Program-made: the position numbers and the translations under genes | Shown: positions 1-8,387 of the stretch, piece by piece | How positions within the stretch are numbered: the stretch's first letter is position 1 | Layout of the letters: every line of letters begins with the position of its first letter | NCBI GenBank assembly: GCA_027487675.1 | Contig: JAIYDD010000009.1 | Location: 1-39,065 of the forward strand | DNA: 39,065 nucleotides | Source: Acetobacteraceae bacterium | Lineage (GTDB): Bacteria > Pseudomonadota > Alphaproteobacteria > Acetobacterales > Acetobacteraceae | Direction: 5' to 3' | Notes under the pieces: generated by a model | Seen by the model: the letters and a program-made list of their open reading frames with translations, nothing else | The model's database searches: none | Told to the model about the DNA's origin: nothing

Positions 1-275
1 GCCACCTGGCCGGTGAAGCGGCAATCGAGGTCGAGCGTCACCGCGCGGCGGATGTTGCCCGGCACGCTGCACCACAGCCCGGCATAGGCCGCCGCCTGGT
101 CGATCAGCGACAGCATCACGCCGCCATGCACGATGCCCGAGCGGTTCAGGTGCCGCCGGTCCGCCAGGCAGCCGACGCGCGCGAAGCCGTCCTGCCAGTC
201 CAGCAGCTCGAGGCCGAGCAGGTCGTGGAAGGGCGCGCCGTTCGGGTCGGCGGCGGGAGCGGCGCTGTCGGTCAT
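1..275 (-). CDS. PaaI-like hotdog-fold thioesterase (partial, 3' end off window)
   Basis: The ATG lies at 275-273 on the minus strand; the gene leaves the window at its left edge, so only about 91 N-terminal residues are seen. The translation contains a segment like HLNRSGIVHGGVMLSLID, typical of PaaI/YbgC-type hotdog thioesterases, in which the HGG turn and the following Asp lie at the active site. A second conserved stretch (RRAVTLDLDCRFTG) matches the central strand of the fold. Family members hydrolyse acyl-CoA thioesters in the cytoplasm; the substrate cannot be told here. It follows motA on the same strand after a 65-bp gap and could be co-transcribed, with no functional link evident. 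Confidence 0.8.
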   Translation of the reverse strand, partial: MTDSAAPAADPNGAPFHDLLGLELLDWQDGFARVGCLADRRHLNRSGIVHGGVMLSLIDQAAAYAGLWCSVPGNIRRAVTLDLDCRFTGQV

Positions 276-340
276 CGGGCGGCGATGCCGCGCGGGCGCG
301 CCGAGGTCAAGCGCGCCGGGGCCGGGGTTGGGCGGGCGCG

Positions 341-1204
341 TCAGATCGCCAGGTTCTGCACCGCTTCCTCGAGCTCCTGGAAGGTCGGCATGTGGTGGCT
401 CGGCACCATCTTGCGGCCGGTCTCCACCGCCACCTGGGGCGCGTTGCCGTGCAGATGGGCGACGAGGACGGCGCGGATCACTTCGAGATACTTCGATTCC
501 TCCTCGACCACGCTCTTCAGCCGCGCGGCGAGCGGCCCGACCAGGCCATAGGCCAGCAGCACGCCGAGGAAGGTGCCGACCAGCGCGCCGCCGATCATCT
601 TGCCGAGCACCGCCGGCGGCTGGTCGATCGAGCCCATGGTCTTGATGACGCCGAGCACGGCGGCGACGATGCCGAGCGCGGGCAGGCCGTCCGCCATGGT
701 CTGCAGCGCGTGGGAGGCGTGCAGCTCCTCCTCCTTGATCTTCTTGAGCTCGCGCGCCATCACGTCCTCGACCTGGTGCGGGTCGTCGGCGTTCATGCCG
801 ATCATGCGCAGGTAGTCGCAGATCAGCGCCACCGCGTGGTGGTCGGCCTTGATCTTCGGGAATTTCTGGAAGGCCGGGCTTTCGTCGGGCTTCTCGATGT
901 GCGGCTCGAGCGCCATCGCGCCCTTCTGCTGGGCGAGGCGGACGAAGAAGTAGAGCAGCGACAGCATCTCGATGTAGTCGGCCTTGTGGTACTTGCCGCC
1001 CTTCAGGATCTTCCCGAAGCCGCCCAGCGTATGCTTGATGTCGTGCATGCTGTTGGCCATCAGGAAGGCGCCGGCCGCGGCGCCGCCGATCATCATCATC
1101 TCGAAGGGCAGCGCGCCGATGATGATGCCGAACTTGCCGCCGGCGATGGTGTAGCCGCCGAACACCATCACCAGCAGGAAGACGAAGCCGACGATCGACA
1201 TCAT
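341..1204 (-). CDS. motA: Flagellar motor stator protein MotA
   Basis: This encodes 287 residues, the normal MotA length. MotA is the inner-membrane stator subunit that surrounds MotB, conducts protons and pushes on the rotor. Visible features are two N-terminal membrane segments (MSIVGFVFLLVMVFGGYTI and a Met/Gly-rich helix near residues 28-48), a large cytoplasmic loop rich in charged residues (about 60-165), and two C-terminal membrane helices (DGLPALGIVAAVLGVIKTM and GALVGTFLGVLLAYGLVGPL) with the conserved prolines. The start ATG at 1204 overlaps the motB stop as ATGA, so the two are translationally coupled. The next in-frame Met (1201) is the alternative start. MotA follows MotB here, the reverse of the usual enteric order. 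Confidence 0.95.
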   Translation of the reverse strand: MMSIVGFVFLLVMVFGGYTIAGGKFGIIIGALPFEMMMIGGAAAGAFLMANSMHDIKHTLGGFGKILKGGKYHKADYIEMLSLLYFFVRLAQQKGAMALEPHIEKPDESPAFQKFPKIKADHHAVALICDYLRMIGMNADDPHQVEDVMARELKKIKEEELHASHALQTMADGLPALGIVAAVLGVIKTMGSIDQPPAVLGKMIGGALVGTFLGVLLAYGLVGPLAARLKSVVEEESKYLEVIRAVLVAHLHGNAPQVAVETGRKMVPSHHMPTFQELEEAVQNLAI

Positions 1205-2235
1205 GGCGCGGCGGCCCCCTCGGCCGGCGCCTGGCGCAGCAGAGTGATGGAGACACGGCGGTTCGCCGCCGCCAGCGGCTGGTCGGCGAGCAGCGGCTGG
1301 CGGTCGGCATGGCCCGCCACGCTGACCATGCGCGCCTCCACCAGCCCGCCTTCGGCCAGCAGCCGTCGCGTGGCGTTCGCGCGTTCCGCCGAGAGATCCC
1401 AGTTCGAGCGGTCCGTGCCGCCGCGGAAGGGCGTGGCGTCGGTGTGGCCGGCGATGGCGACCTGGTTCGGCAGCCGCGCCGTCACCTGCGCGACGCGGGC
1501 GATCAGCGCGCGGGCGCGGTCGTTCGGCGCGGCGCCGCCCAGGGCGAACATCGGCTGGCGGTCGGCATCCAGCAGCTGGATGCGGAGCCCCTCCTGCACC
1601 TGCTCGACCACCAGCTGGCGCGCCAGGTCCGCCAGGCCGGGGTCCTCGGCGACGATGCGGCGGATCTCCTCGGCCGCGCGGTCGAAGGCTTCGCGTTCGC
1701 GCCGGGCGGCCTCGGCGCGCAGCTCCCCGTCCGAGAGGCTGCGCGCATCGGCCACCCCGGCGCGGGGGTCCTGCTGGCCGGCGCGCGCATCGGGGCGGGC
1801 GGTGGCAACGCGGCGCGGATCGGCGTCCTCGTCCTCGCCCTCCGGGCCGTCGCGCATCGGCACGGGGCGGGCGACGATCTCGCTGTCGTCCTCGGTTTCC
1901 ACGTCGGGCAGCACGGGCAGCGGGCCGCGTTCCAGGCGGATGGCGCCGGTGGTCTGCGTCATGCGCCCGTCCTCGTTCGGCGTGCGGCCGCCGAAGGGCT
2001 GGCCGGAGCCGGTCTGCGACTGGCCCATCACGTTGGTCGGCGCGAAATAGTCGGCGATGCCGCGGCGCTGTTCCTCGGTGGTCGCGTTCAGCAGCCACAT
2101 CAGCAGGAAGAAGGCCATCATCGCCGTGACGAAGTCGGCATAGGCGACCTTCCACGCGCCGCCGTGATGGCCGTGGCCGCCTTCCTCGATCTTCTTCAGG
2201 ACGATCGTCGCCCCGGCGTTCTTGCCTTTTGCCAT
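1201..2235 (-). CDS. motB: Flagellar motor stator protein MotB (OmpA-like C-terminus)
   Basis: This encodes 344 residues. A Gly/His-rich cytoplasmic N-terminus leads into one membrane helix, WKVAYADFVTAMMAFFLLMW; Asp34 in it corresponds to the proton-binding Asp32 of E. coli MotB. A long acidic, Pro-rich linker (about 70-160) follows, then a helical plug/linker region and an OmpA/MotB peptidoglycan-binding domain (about 225-335) with VAIAGHTDATPF and NWDLSAERA. MotB anchors the stator to peptidoglycan and forms the ion channel with MotA. No other flagellar genes lie in the window, so motBA sit apart from the main flagellar cluster. The linker, with runs such as EGEDEDAD, is unusually acidic. 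The 246 bp upstream (2236-2481) should hold the promoter; I could not identify it. Confidence 0.95.
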   Translation of the reverse strand: MAKGKNAGATIVLKKIEEGGHGHHGGAWKVAYADFVTAMMAFFLLMWLLNATTEEQRRGIADYFAPTNVMGQSQTGSGQPFGGRTPNEDGRMTQTTGAIRLERGPLPVLPDVETEDDSEIVARPVPMRDGPEGEDEDADPRRVATARPDARAGQQDPRAGVADARSLSDGELRAEAARREREAFDRAAEEIRRIVAEDPGLADLARQLVVEQVQEGLRIQLLDADRQPMFALGGAAPNDRARALIARVAQVTARLPNQVAIAGHTDATPFRGGTDRSNWDLSAERANATRRLLAEGGLVEARMVSVAGHADRQPLLADQPLAAANRRVSITLLRQAPAEGAAAP

Positions 2236-2454
2236 GGCTCCCGTGCCGGCTTCCGGGCGGGAAATGCGGCCGCGCTGGTTAAGGCACCGTGTCGGCGTGG
2301 CGAGGCCGGCGCCGGCCGGCCTTGCGACGGGTGGTCCCCGCGCGCGCGGGGCGCTTGCGACCGCGAGGCGGAAGCCGGCGCCCGGCCCGCGCGCGCCCTG
2401 GGCCTGGGCGCAATGGGCCGGCGCGGCGAAGGGGGTGAGCCGCCGGGCCGTAGC

Positions 2455-2471
2455 GCGGGGCAGCGCCCCGC
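2455..2471 (-). terminator. GC hairpin after the CapD-like gene
   Basis: A perfect 7-bp inverted repeat (GCGGGGC, loop AGC, GCCCCGC) starts 11 bp beyond the stop codon of the minus-strand CapD-like gene. No T-run follows, so it is at best a weak or Rho-assisted terminator. Confidence 0.35.
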
Positions 2472-2481
2472 CGGGCCGTCC

Positions 2482-4452
2482 CTATTCCGCCGCCTGCACC
2501 GCCCCGCCATCGATCGCGAATTCGGGCACCAGACGCCCGAGTTCCGCCAGCGCCGCCGCCGTCGCGCCGCGGCGGCACAGCAGGGCCAGCCCGTCGATCG
2601 CGCGGCCGACTTCCGCGGCATCCGCCGTGCGCGGGGTGGCGACCAGCAGGCCGGGGAAGGCGGTGGCGCGCGGCGGTTCCTGGCCGTGGAACAGCTCCTC
2701 GAACAGCTTCTCGCCGGGGCGGAGCCCGGTGAAGCGGATCTCCACATCCTCGTCCGGGCGCAGGCCGGCGAGCCGGATCATGCGGCGGGCGAGCTCCACG
2801 ATCTTCACCGGCGCGCCCATGTCGAGCACGAAGATCCCGCCCTCCTTCAGCTCCGGCACGCCGGCCTGGCCGCCGAACCAGGGCAGGCCGGCGGCACCGG
2901 CGACGCTGGCCTGCAGCACCAGCCCCACCGCCTCGCGCACCGTCATGAAGTAGCGGCGCATGTCGGGGTGGGTGACGGTCAGCGGCCCACCGCGTTCCAG
3001 CTGGCGGCGGAACAGCGGCACCACGCTGCCGGTGGAGCCCAGCACGTTGCCGAAGCGCACGGTGACCAGGCGCATGCCGCCCGCCGTCGCGTCGTCGATC
3101 CGGGCGGCGCGGTCGAGGGCCTGGCAGTACATCTCCGCCAGCCGCTTGGAGGCGCCCATCACGCTGGTCGGGTTCACCGCCTTGTCGGTGGAGACGAAGA
3201 CCATCAGCGCGCAGCCCGCCCGCCGCGCCGCGTCCGCCACGATGCGGGTGCCGAGCGCGTTGGTCAGCAGCCCTTCCAGCGGGTCGCTTTCCACCATCGG
3301 CACGTGCTTCAGCGCGGCGGCATGGAAGACGAAGTCGGGGCGCAGCTCCTCGAACAGGCGGCGGATGCGCGGCTCGTCGCGGATATCGGCCAGCACGGCG
3401 CGGCGCGGGATGTCCGGGTGGCGTTCGCGCAATTCCAGCTCGATGCCGTAGAGCGCGTATTCGCCGTGGTCGAGCAGCGTCAGCGTCGCGGGGCCGAGCG
3501 CGGCCAGCTGCCGCGCCAGCTCGCCGCCGATGGTGCCGCCGGCGCCGGTGACCAGCACGCGGCGCCCCTGCACCAGGCGCGCCATGCCTTCGCGGTCGAG
3601 CGGCAGCTGCGGGCGGTCGAGCAGGTCCTCGATCTCGATCGGGCGCAGCGAGAGGCCCGGGGCGGCGCCCGGCGCGGCGCCGGCGGCGGCGCGGGGTTCC
3701 TCGGCCGCGGCGGGGGCCAGCAGCGTGGCGGAAGGCGCGCGGCGCACCGGCACGCCATGCGCCTCCGCCGCGTCCAGCAGCGCGCGCAGCGCTTCCCCCT
3801 GCAGCGCGGGCGCGGCGAGCACCACCAGGGCAGGCGGATGCCCCTCGGCGCGCATGGCGTCCAGCACGGCGGGCAGCTCCTCGGCGGTGCCCAGGATGGG
3901 CAGGCCCTGGATGCGGCGGCCGGACTGGCGGTCGTTCACCGCGACGATGCCGGCCACGCGGTAGGGCGGCGCGCGTTCCTGCGCGAGCGCCCGGATGAAC
4001 AGGTCGGCACCTTCCGCCGTGCCCACCAGCAGCACCGGCTGGCCATAGGCCATGGCGCGCGTGCCCTGGCGCAGCCGCGCCACCGCGCGCGGCGCGGCCA
4101 GCATCGCCGCCAGCACCAGCGCGTGCAGCACGGGGAAGCCCGGATTGGCGGGCCGCCAGGCGCCGGCGACGTGCAGCGCCACCCACAGCGCCGCGGCGGC
4201 GGCGGCGGCGGCGGCGACGGTCGCCATCAGGTCGCGCAGCGAGGCGAAGCGCCAGTATTGCCGCGGCAGCCCGCCCGCCCAGCCCGCCAGCAGCAGTGCC
4301 GCCGCGCTGGCCGGCAGCGCCAGCGCCCACCAGGCGGCGGGTGGCGCCTGCCCCGGCGCCGCCAGCCACACCGCCACCGGCACCGCGAGCGACGCGACCA
4401 GCGCGTCCAGCCCGAGGCTCGCCAGGATGCGTCGCCTTGCGGTTGCAGACAT
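2482..4452 (-). CDS. CapD/WbpM-type membrane nucleotide-sugar 4,6-dehydratase/epimerase
   Basis: This encodes 656 residues, the usual length for WbpM/PglF/CapD proteins that convert UDP-GlcNAc-type sugars to 4-keto-6-deoxy intermediates for surface polysaccharides. Four hydrophobic segments fill the first ~130 residues, a CoA-binding-like Rossmann domain follows (about 145-240, VLLVGTAEGADLF), and the extended-SDR catalytic domain starts near residue 300 with TGAGGTIGGE. The catalytic YxxxK is replaced by MGASK (near residue 430), as in WbpM-type enzymes. HAAALKHVP and GNVLGSTGSV are further hallmarks. ATG 4452 is chosen; an in-frame ATG at 4473 would add seven residues. A GCC repeat gives nine consecutive alanines in the third membrane helix. 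It is divergent from the GST operon; a WecA/WbpL-like gene lies 2.8 kb away. The exact sugar product is unknown. Confidence 0.9.
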   Translation of the reverse strand: MSATARRRILASLGLDALVASLAVPVAVWLAAPGQAPPAAWWALALPASAAALLLAGWAGGLPRQYWRFASLRDLMATVAAAAAAAAALWVALHVAGAWRPANPGFPVLHALVLAAMLAAPRAVARLRQGTRAMAYGQPVLLVGTAEGADLFIRALAQERAPPYRVAGIVAVNDRQSGRRIQGLPILGTAEELPAVLDAMRAEGHPPALVVLAAPALQGEALRALLDAAEAHGVPVRRAPSATLLAPAAAEEPRAAAGAAPGAAPGLSLRPIEIEDLLDRPQLPLDREGMARLVQGRRVLVTGAGGTIGGELARQLAALGPATLTLLDHGEYALYGIELELRERHPDIPRRAVLADIRDEPRIRRLFEELRPDFVFHAAALKHVPMVESDPLEGLLTNALGTRIVADAARRAGCALMVFVSTDKAVNPTSVMGASKRLAEMYCQALDRAARIDDATAGGMRLVTVRFGNVLGSTGSVVPLFRRQLERGGPLTVTHPDMRRYFMTVREAVGLVLQASVAGAAGLPWFGGQAGVPELKEGGIFVLDMGAPVKIVELARRMIRLAGLRPDEDVEIRFTGLRPGEKLFEELFHGQEPPRATAFPGLLVATPRTADAAEVGRAIDGLALLCRRGATAAALAELGRLVPEFAIDGGAVQAAE

Positions 4453-4596
4453 GCGGATCTTGTATCGCCTCATGCGCGTGTTGCCAAAGCTCCTTGTGCG
4501 CCGCGCCCCGGATTTCCCGCTGCGGATACGCCCGGGTCGGCGCACCGGTCGCTCAACGTCTGCGTGCGCGAAGCGGGCCGGCCGGCCGGCGCGCGG

Positions 4597-4628
4597 CCCC
4601 GCCGCGCAGCGCCGGCCGCGCGGCGGGG
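4597..4628. repeat. 11-bp perfect inverted repeat in divergent intergenic region
   Basis: CCCCGCCGCGC at 4597-4607 and its exact complement at 4618-4628 flank a 10-base loop, between the divergent CapD-like gene (start 4452) and GST-like gene (start 4687). It could be an operator or an mRNA leader hairpin for the GST operon. In DNA this GC-rich, chance palindromes are common, so function is open. Confidence 0.35.
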
Positions 4629-4686
4629 TCGGCGGCGGCGGCGCGCCATGCGATAAGCGCCGCCCGGACAGGCAGGAGGGACCGCG

Positions 4687-5361
4687 ATGGCGCAGCAGCA
4701 GACCGAGGGCCGCCTCGTGATCGGCACGAAGCGCTATTCCTCCTGGAGCCTGCGCGGCTGGCTCTGCGTGCGGATGGCCGGGCTGGCGGTGGAGGAGGTG
4801 GTCGTGCCGCTCGCCGGCGGCGGCGGGACGGAGGCGATCAGGGCCATCTCCCCCAACGGCATGGTCCCCTACCTGGAACACCGCGGCGCGCGGATGTGGG
4901 AGAGCCTGGCGATCGCGGAATATTGCGCGGAGCACGCGACCGGCCTGTGGCCCGCCGATCGCGTGGCGCGAGCCACCGCGCGCGCCGTCGCCTGCGAGAT
5001 GCATGCGGGCTTCCGGGAGCTGCGGATGGCGATGCCGATGAATCTCGGCCGGAGCTTCCCGGGCCTCGGGCGCACGCCCGGGTGCCTGGCCGACATCGCG
5101 CGGGTGGAGGCGATCTGGGCGGAGTGCCTCGCGGCCCATGGCGGGCCCTTCCTGTTCGGCAGGGAGTTCACGCTGGCGGATGCGATGTACGCCCCGGTCG
5201 TCACGCGCTTCCTGACCTGGCAGCCGGAACTGACCGCCACGACCCACGCCTATTGCGCGGCGGTGCGCGCGCATCCGCTGGTGGCGCGCTGGTACGACGA
5301 CGCGGCGGCCGAGCCCGCCGACTGGCTGCTGCCCAAGTACGAGAGCCCGGCCGGCACATGA
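4687..5361 (+). CDS. Glutathione S-transferase family protein
   Basis: This encodes 224 residues, normal for a soluble GST. The N-terminal thioredoxin fold carries the family signature YSSWSLRGWL near residues 17-26 (the serines are the candidate catalytic residues), the cis-proline region NGMVPYLEH (about 57-65) and the glutathione-binding WESLAIAEYC (about 71-80). The helical C-terminal domain has FTLADAMYAPV, matching the N-capping box of GSTs. A good ribosome site (GGCAGGAGGG) lies just before the ATG. Its stop overlaps the next gene as ATGA. The family conjugates glutathione or reduces peroxides and quinones; no specific substrate can be assigned. Coupling to a glyoxalase-fold protein suggests detoxification of reactive small molecules, but this is an inference. 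Confidence 0.9.
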   Translation: MAQQQTEGRLVIGTKRYSSWSLRGWLCVRMAGLAVEEVVVPLAGGGGTEAIRAISPNGMVPYLEHRGARMWESLAIAEYCAEHATGLWPADRVARATARAVACEMHAGFRELRMAMPMNLGRSFPGLGRTPGCLADIARVEAIWAECLAAHGGPFLFGREFTLADAMYAPVVTRFLTWQPELTATTHAYCAAVRAHPLVARWYDDAAAEPADWLLPKYESPAGT

Positions 5362-6245
5362 GCCACGCGCTGGCCCTCGACCATGTCGGGCTCTGCGCGC
5401 GCGATCCCGCGCCGCTCTGGGCGGCGTGGGAGAGGATGGGCTTCTGCCTCTCCCCCGTCGCGCAGCAATCCGGCCGCCGCACGCCGGACGGCCCCGTCGA
5501 GCCCTTCGGCAGCGGCAACCGCTGCGCCTTCCTCCGCCACGGCTATGTCGAGCTTCTGGGCATCCTGGACGCGACGCTGTTCGCCAACGGCCTCGACCGC
5601 TTCCTGGCGCGGCACGAGGGCGCGCATGTCCTGGCGCTCGGCATGGACGATGCGGAGGCCAACCTGGCCCGGCTGCGCCGCGGCGGCCTCGACATCCCCG
5701 GCATCGCCTGGCTGCAACGCCCGGTCGAGCCCGGCGGGCCCATCGCGCGCTTCGCCCGCCTGCCCTTCCCCGACGCGCCGGAAGGCCGGGTGCAGCTGGT
5801 GCAGCACCTGACGCCCGAGCTGGTCTGGGACCCGCGCTGGATGGGCCATGCGAACGGGGCGGAGGCGCTGGAGGCCGCGATCCTGGTCTCGGCCGAGCCC
5901 GCCGCCGCCACCGCCCGCCTGTCGCGCCTGGCGGGACTGCCGGCGGAGCCCGACCCGCTGGCGGGCTTCCGCATCCGCCTGCCCGGCCGGGCAGGCGCCG
6001 CCGGCCCGCATTCGCCTGCGATGGAGACCACGCTGCGCATCCTGCCGCCCGAGGCGCTGCCGCGCGCCCTGCCCGGCATCGAGGCCCCCGGCCTGCCCTT
6101 CCTGGCCGGGATGGTGCTGCGCACCGCCGACGGCGCCGCGGCCGCCCGCGCCGTGCTGGCCGGGCTGCCGCTGCGCGACGCCCCCGGCGGCGGCGTGATG
6201 GTGCCGCCCGAGGCCGCGGGCGGCTGCGCGGTGGTCTTCGCATGA
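5358..6245 (+). CDS. VOC superfamily / glyoxalase-like domain protein
   Basis: This encodes 295 residues. The start LALDHVGLCARDP is the classic first strand of a vicinal-oxygen-chelate module, with His near residue 9 as probable metal ligand. RCAFLRHGYVELLG (about 55-68) and a long pair of beta-alpha-beta repeats match the Glyoxalase-like (PF13468-type) layout of two tandem half-domains. The metal set is not complete enough to predict a reaction. The gene overlaps the GST-like gene upstream and the methyltransferase downstream by ATGA, so all three are probably one translationally coupled mRNA. Family members include dioxygenases, isomerases and resistance proteins; the function here is unknown. 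Confidence 0.8.
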   Translation: MSHALALDHVGLCARDPAPLWAAWERMGFCLSPVAQQSGRRTPDGPVEPFGSGNRCAFLRHGYVELLGILDATLFANGLDRFLARHEGAHVLALGMDDAEANLARLRRGGLDIPGIAWLQRPVEPGGPIARFARLPFPDAPEGRVQLVQHLTPELVWDPRWMGHANGAEALEAAILVSAEPAAATARLSRLAGLPAEPDPLAGFRIRLPGRAGAAGPHSPAMETTLRILPPEALPRALPGIEAPGLPFLAGMVLRTADGAAAARAVLAGLPLRDAPGGGVMVPPEAAGGCAVVFA

Positions 6246-7075
6246 CCGCCGCCGGAGGCCGGGAAACGGACGGGCCGGCGGCGCCCGCCACCGGAGAGGC
6301 CGATCGGATGCACGGCCATCCGCCCCCCCGCCACGCCGCCGCGATCGCCAGGTCGCTGCGCACCTACTACGCCCCCGGCCGCGCCGCGGCGCTGGATGCC
6401 TTCCTCGCCCGCTTCCTCGGCCCCGGGGAGACCGGCTTCGACATCGGCGCGCATGTCGGCGACCGCACGGCCAGCTTCCGGCGCCTGGGCGCCCGCGCGG
6501 TGGCGGTGGAGCCGCAGCCGCGGCTGGCGCGCCTGCTGCGCCTGCTGTTCCACCGCGACCCGGGCGTGGTGCGCATCGCCGCCCTGGTCGGCGCGGCGCC
6601 GGGCGAGGCGGTGCTGCGCGTCAACACCGCGAACCCGACCGTCGCCACCGCCTCCGACGCCTTCGTCGCGGCGGCGGCGGGCGCGCCGGGCTGGGAAGGC
6701 CAGGTCTGGGACGGCGCGCTGCGCCTGCCGGTTACCACGCTGGATGCGCTGGCGGCGGCGCATGGCCGGCCGGACTTCGTGAAGATCGACGTGGAGGGCT
6801 ACGAGGCGGTGGCGCTGTCGGGCCTCGGCTTCGCGCCGCGGACGCTGTCCTTCGAGTTCACCACCATCCAGCGGGAGGTGGCGCAGGACTGCCTCGCCCG
6901 GCTGTCGGCGCTGGGCTACGGCGCCTTCAACGCCTGCCTGGGCGAGGCGATGGACTTCGCCCACCCCGCGCCGCTCGGCGCCGCGCCGATGGCGGCCTGG
7001 ATCGCCGGCCTGCCGCACGCGGCCAATTCCGGCGATGTCTATGCCAGCCTGGAGCCGGCGCGGGTGGCCGGGTGA
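6242..7075 (+). CDS. FkbM family SAM-dependent methyltransferase
   Basis: This encodes 277 residues. After a Pro/Gly/Ala-rich N-terminus (about 1-40) comes the SAM-binding motif I, TGFDIGAHVGDRTASF (about 65-80), then AVAVEPQPRLARLL (motif II). The FkbM signature DFVKIDVEGYEAVALSGL lies near residues 178-195. FkbM proteins methylate hydroxyls of sugars, polyketides or other small molecules. The start overlaps the VOC gene stop (ATGA). In-frame Met 23 (EADRMHGH) is an alternative start that drops the low-complexity N-terminus. With a CapD-like dehydratase and WecA-like transferase nearby, an O-methylated surface sugar is a plausible target, but the immediate partners (GST, VOC) do not support that directly. 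Confidence 0.88.
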   Translation: MTAAGGRETDGPAAPATGEADRMHGHPPPRHAAAIARSLRTYYAPGRAAALDAFLARFLGPGETGFDIGAHVGDRTASFRRLGARAVAVEPQPRLARLLRLLFHRDPGVVRIAALVGAAPGEAVLRVNTANPTVATASDAFVAAAAGAPGWEGQVWDGALRLPVTTLDALAAAHGRPDFVKIDVEGYEAVALSGLGFAPRTLSFEFTTIQREVAQDCLARLSALGYGAFNACLGEAMDFAHPAPLGAAPMAAWIAGLPHAANSGDVYASLEPARVAG

Positions 7076-7086
7076 TGCCGGCCGGC

Positions 7087-7109
7087 GCCGCCGGCGATCC
7101 GCCGGCGGC
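7087..7109 (+). terminator. Perfect 10-bp hairpin after the GST-VOC-FkbM operon
   Basis: GCCGCCGGCG, loop ATC, CGCCGGCGGC: a perfect 10-bp stem with a three-base loop, 11 bp past the FkbM stop codon. No T-tract follows, so it may be a Rho-assisted terminator or mRNA 3'-end stabiliser. The position, directly after the last gene of the trio, fits that role. Confidence 0.5.
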
Positions 7110-7269
7110 CGGGCGCGCGCATGCGGCGAAGCCGGGCGACGCGCCGGCGCCTGAGGGCGGGACCGCCCCGGCGACCGCGCCGCCCGGCAGGGCAGGGCCG
7201 CCGCTGGCGGATTGTTGCGGTCGCGCATGACTTGCCGCCGCCGCATGCCGCCGGCATGAGGCGCCGCGC

Positions 7270-8322
7270 ATGCTGCCCTCCGCCGCCCTGACGCATCTCG
7301 GCTTCGCCGCCGCGCTCGCGCTGCTTTCGGCGCTGACGGTGCGCGGCATGGTGGCGGCGGCGATCCTCGACCGGCCGAATGCCCGCAGCGAGCATGCCAG
7401 CCCGACGCCGCGGGGCGGGGGCGTCGGGCCGGTGGTCGCCTTCCTGGCCGGCATGCTGGCGCTGTTCCAGCTGGCCGAGTTCGCCCGCATCGCCGACCCG
7501 CAATTCCTGGGCGTGATCGCCGCCGCGGTGGCGATCGCCGGCGTGGGCCTGGCCGACGACGTGCGCAGCCTGCCGGCCACGCTGCGGCTGCTGGCGCAGC
7601 TCGGCGCGGCGCTGGTGGCGGTGGCGTCGGGCCTGGTGGTCACGCGGGTCGAGATCCCCTGGACGGGCGGGATCGAGCTCGGCTGGCTCGGCGTGCCGCT
7701 GACGCTGCTCTGGATCGTCGGCTGCACCAATGCGGTGAACTTCATGGACGGGCTGGACGGGCTGGCGGGCGGCACGCTGCTTGTGGCCGCCGCCGCCCTG
7801 GCCGCGATCGCGGCGATGCAGGGCGGCTGGTTCGTCTATGCCGCCTCGCTGTTCCTGGCCGCGGGGCTGGCCGGCTTCCTGCCCTTCAACCTGCATCCCG
7901 CGCGCATCTTCCTGGGCGATGTCGGCAGCCAGTTCGCGGGCTTCGTGCTGGCCGTGCTGGCGGTGGCGGCCGCGCGCTTCGATGCGCAGCAGCTGTCCTT
8001 CCTGATCGTGCCGCTGCTGATGTTCGGGCTGCTGTTCGACGCCGGCTTCACCCTGGCGCGCCGGGCGCTGATGGGCGAGCGGCTGGCCGAGGGCCACCGG
8101 ACGCATCTCTACCAGCTGGCCCAGCGGGCGGGGATGGGCGTGGGCGCGGTGGCTGCGCTGCACTGGGCCTTCGCGGCCTTCCACGCGCTGCTGGCGCTGC
8201 TGTTCCTGGCGCTGGCGCCGCCATGGAAGCCGCTGGTCGTGCTGCCGGCGCTGGCGGTGCAGCTCTGCTGGCTGGCGCATGTCGCCCGGCTGGTCGGCGC
8301 CGCGCGCATCGGCTGGCGCTGA
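7270..8322 (+). CDS. Undecaprenyl-phosphate sugar-1-phosphate transferase (WecA/WbpL/MraY family)
   Basis: This encodes 350 residues with about ten hydrophobic membrane segments. The family joins a UDP-sugar phosphate to undecaprenyl phosphate, the first step of lipid-linked glycan assembly at the inner membrane. Diagnostic motifs are GLADDVRSLP (Asp pair near 96-97, Mg2+ site), NAVNFMDGLDGLAGG (Asp160 region), ARIFLGDVGSQFAGF (Asp217) and EGHRTHLYQ in the sugar-recognition loop. RPNARSEHASPTPRGGG near residues 35-51 is the conserved first cytoplasmic loop. It lacks the longer loops of MraY, so it more likely serves O-antigen or capsule than peptidoglycan. GAGG lies eight bases before the ATG. 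A WbpM/CapD-like gene nearby supports a WbpL-like role (inference). Confidence 0.9.
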   Translation: MLPSAALTHLGFAAALALLSALTVRGMVAAAILDRPNARSEHASPTPRGGGVGPVVAFLAGMLALFQLAEFARIADPQFLGVIAAAVAIAGVGLADDVRSLPATLRLLAQLGAALVAVASGLVVTRVEIPWTGGIELGWLGVPLTLLWIVGCTNAVNFMDGLDGLAGGTLLVAAAALAAIAAMQGGWFVYAASLFLAAGLAGFLPFNLHPARIFLGDVGSQFAGFVLAVLAVAAARFDAQQLSFLIVPLLMFGLLFDAGFTLARRALMGERLAEGHRTHLYQLAQRAGMGVGAVAALHWAFAAFHALLALLFLALAPPWKPLVVLPALAVQLCWLAHVARLVGAARIGWR

Positions 8323-8387
8323 GCCGGGGCGCGGCGCGCGTCGCGGGCCGCGGGCCGCCGGGGGTCCCGCCCGCCGGCGAGCGCAGG

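Noticed and set aside
1309..4656. Very long plus-strand open frame (over 1,100 codons) opposite motB and the CapD-like gene
   Set aside because: Composition is Arg/His/Gln/Gly-rich without domains, and both opposite-strand genes are clear family members; it is an antisense artefact of high GC.
4474..6363. In-frame N-terminal extension of the CapD-like gene into the GST-VOC region
   Set aside because: The extension is low-complexity Arg/Ala/Pro sequence antisense to real genes; the conserved protein begins at 4452 or 4473.
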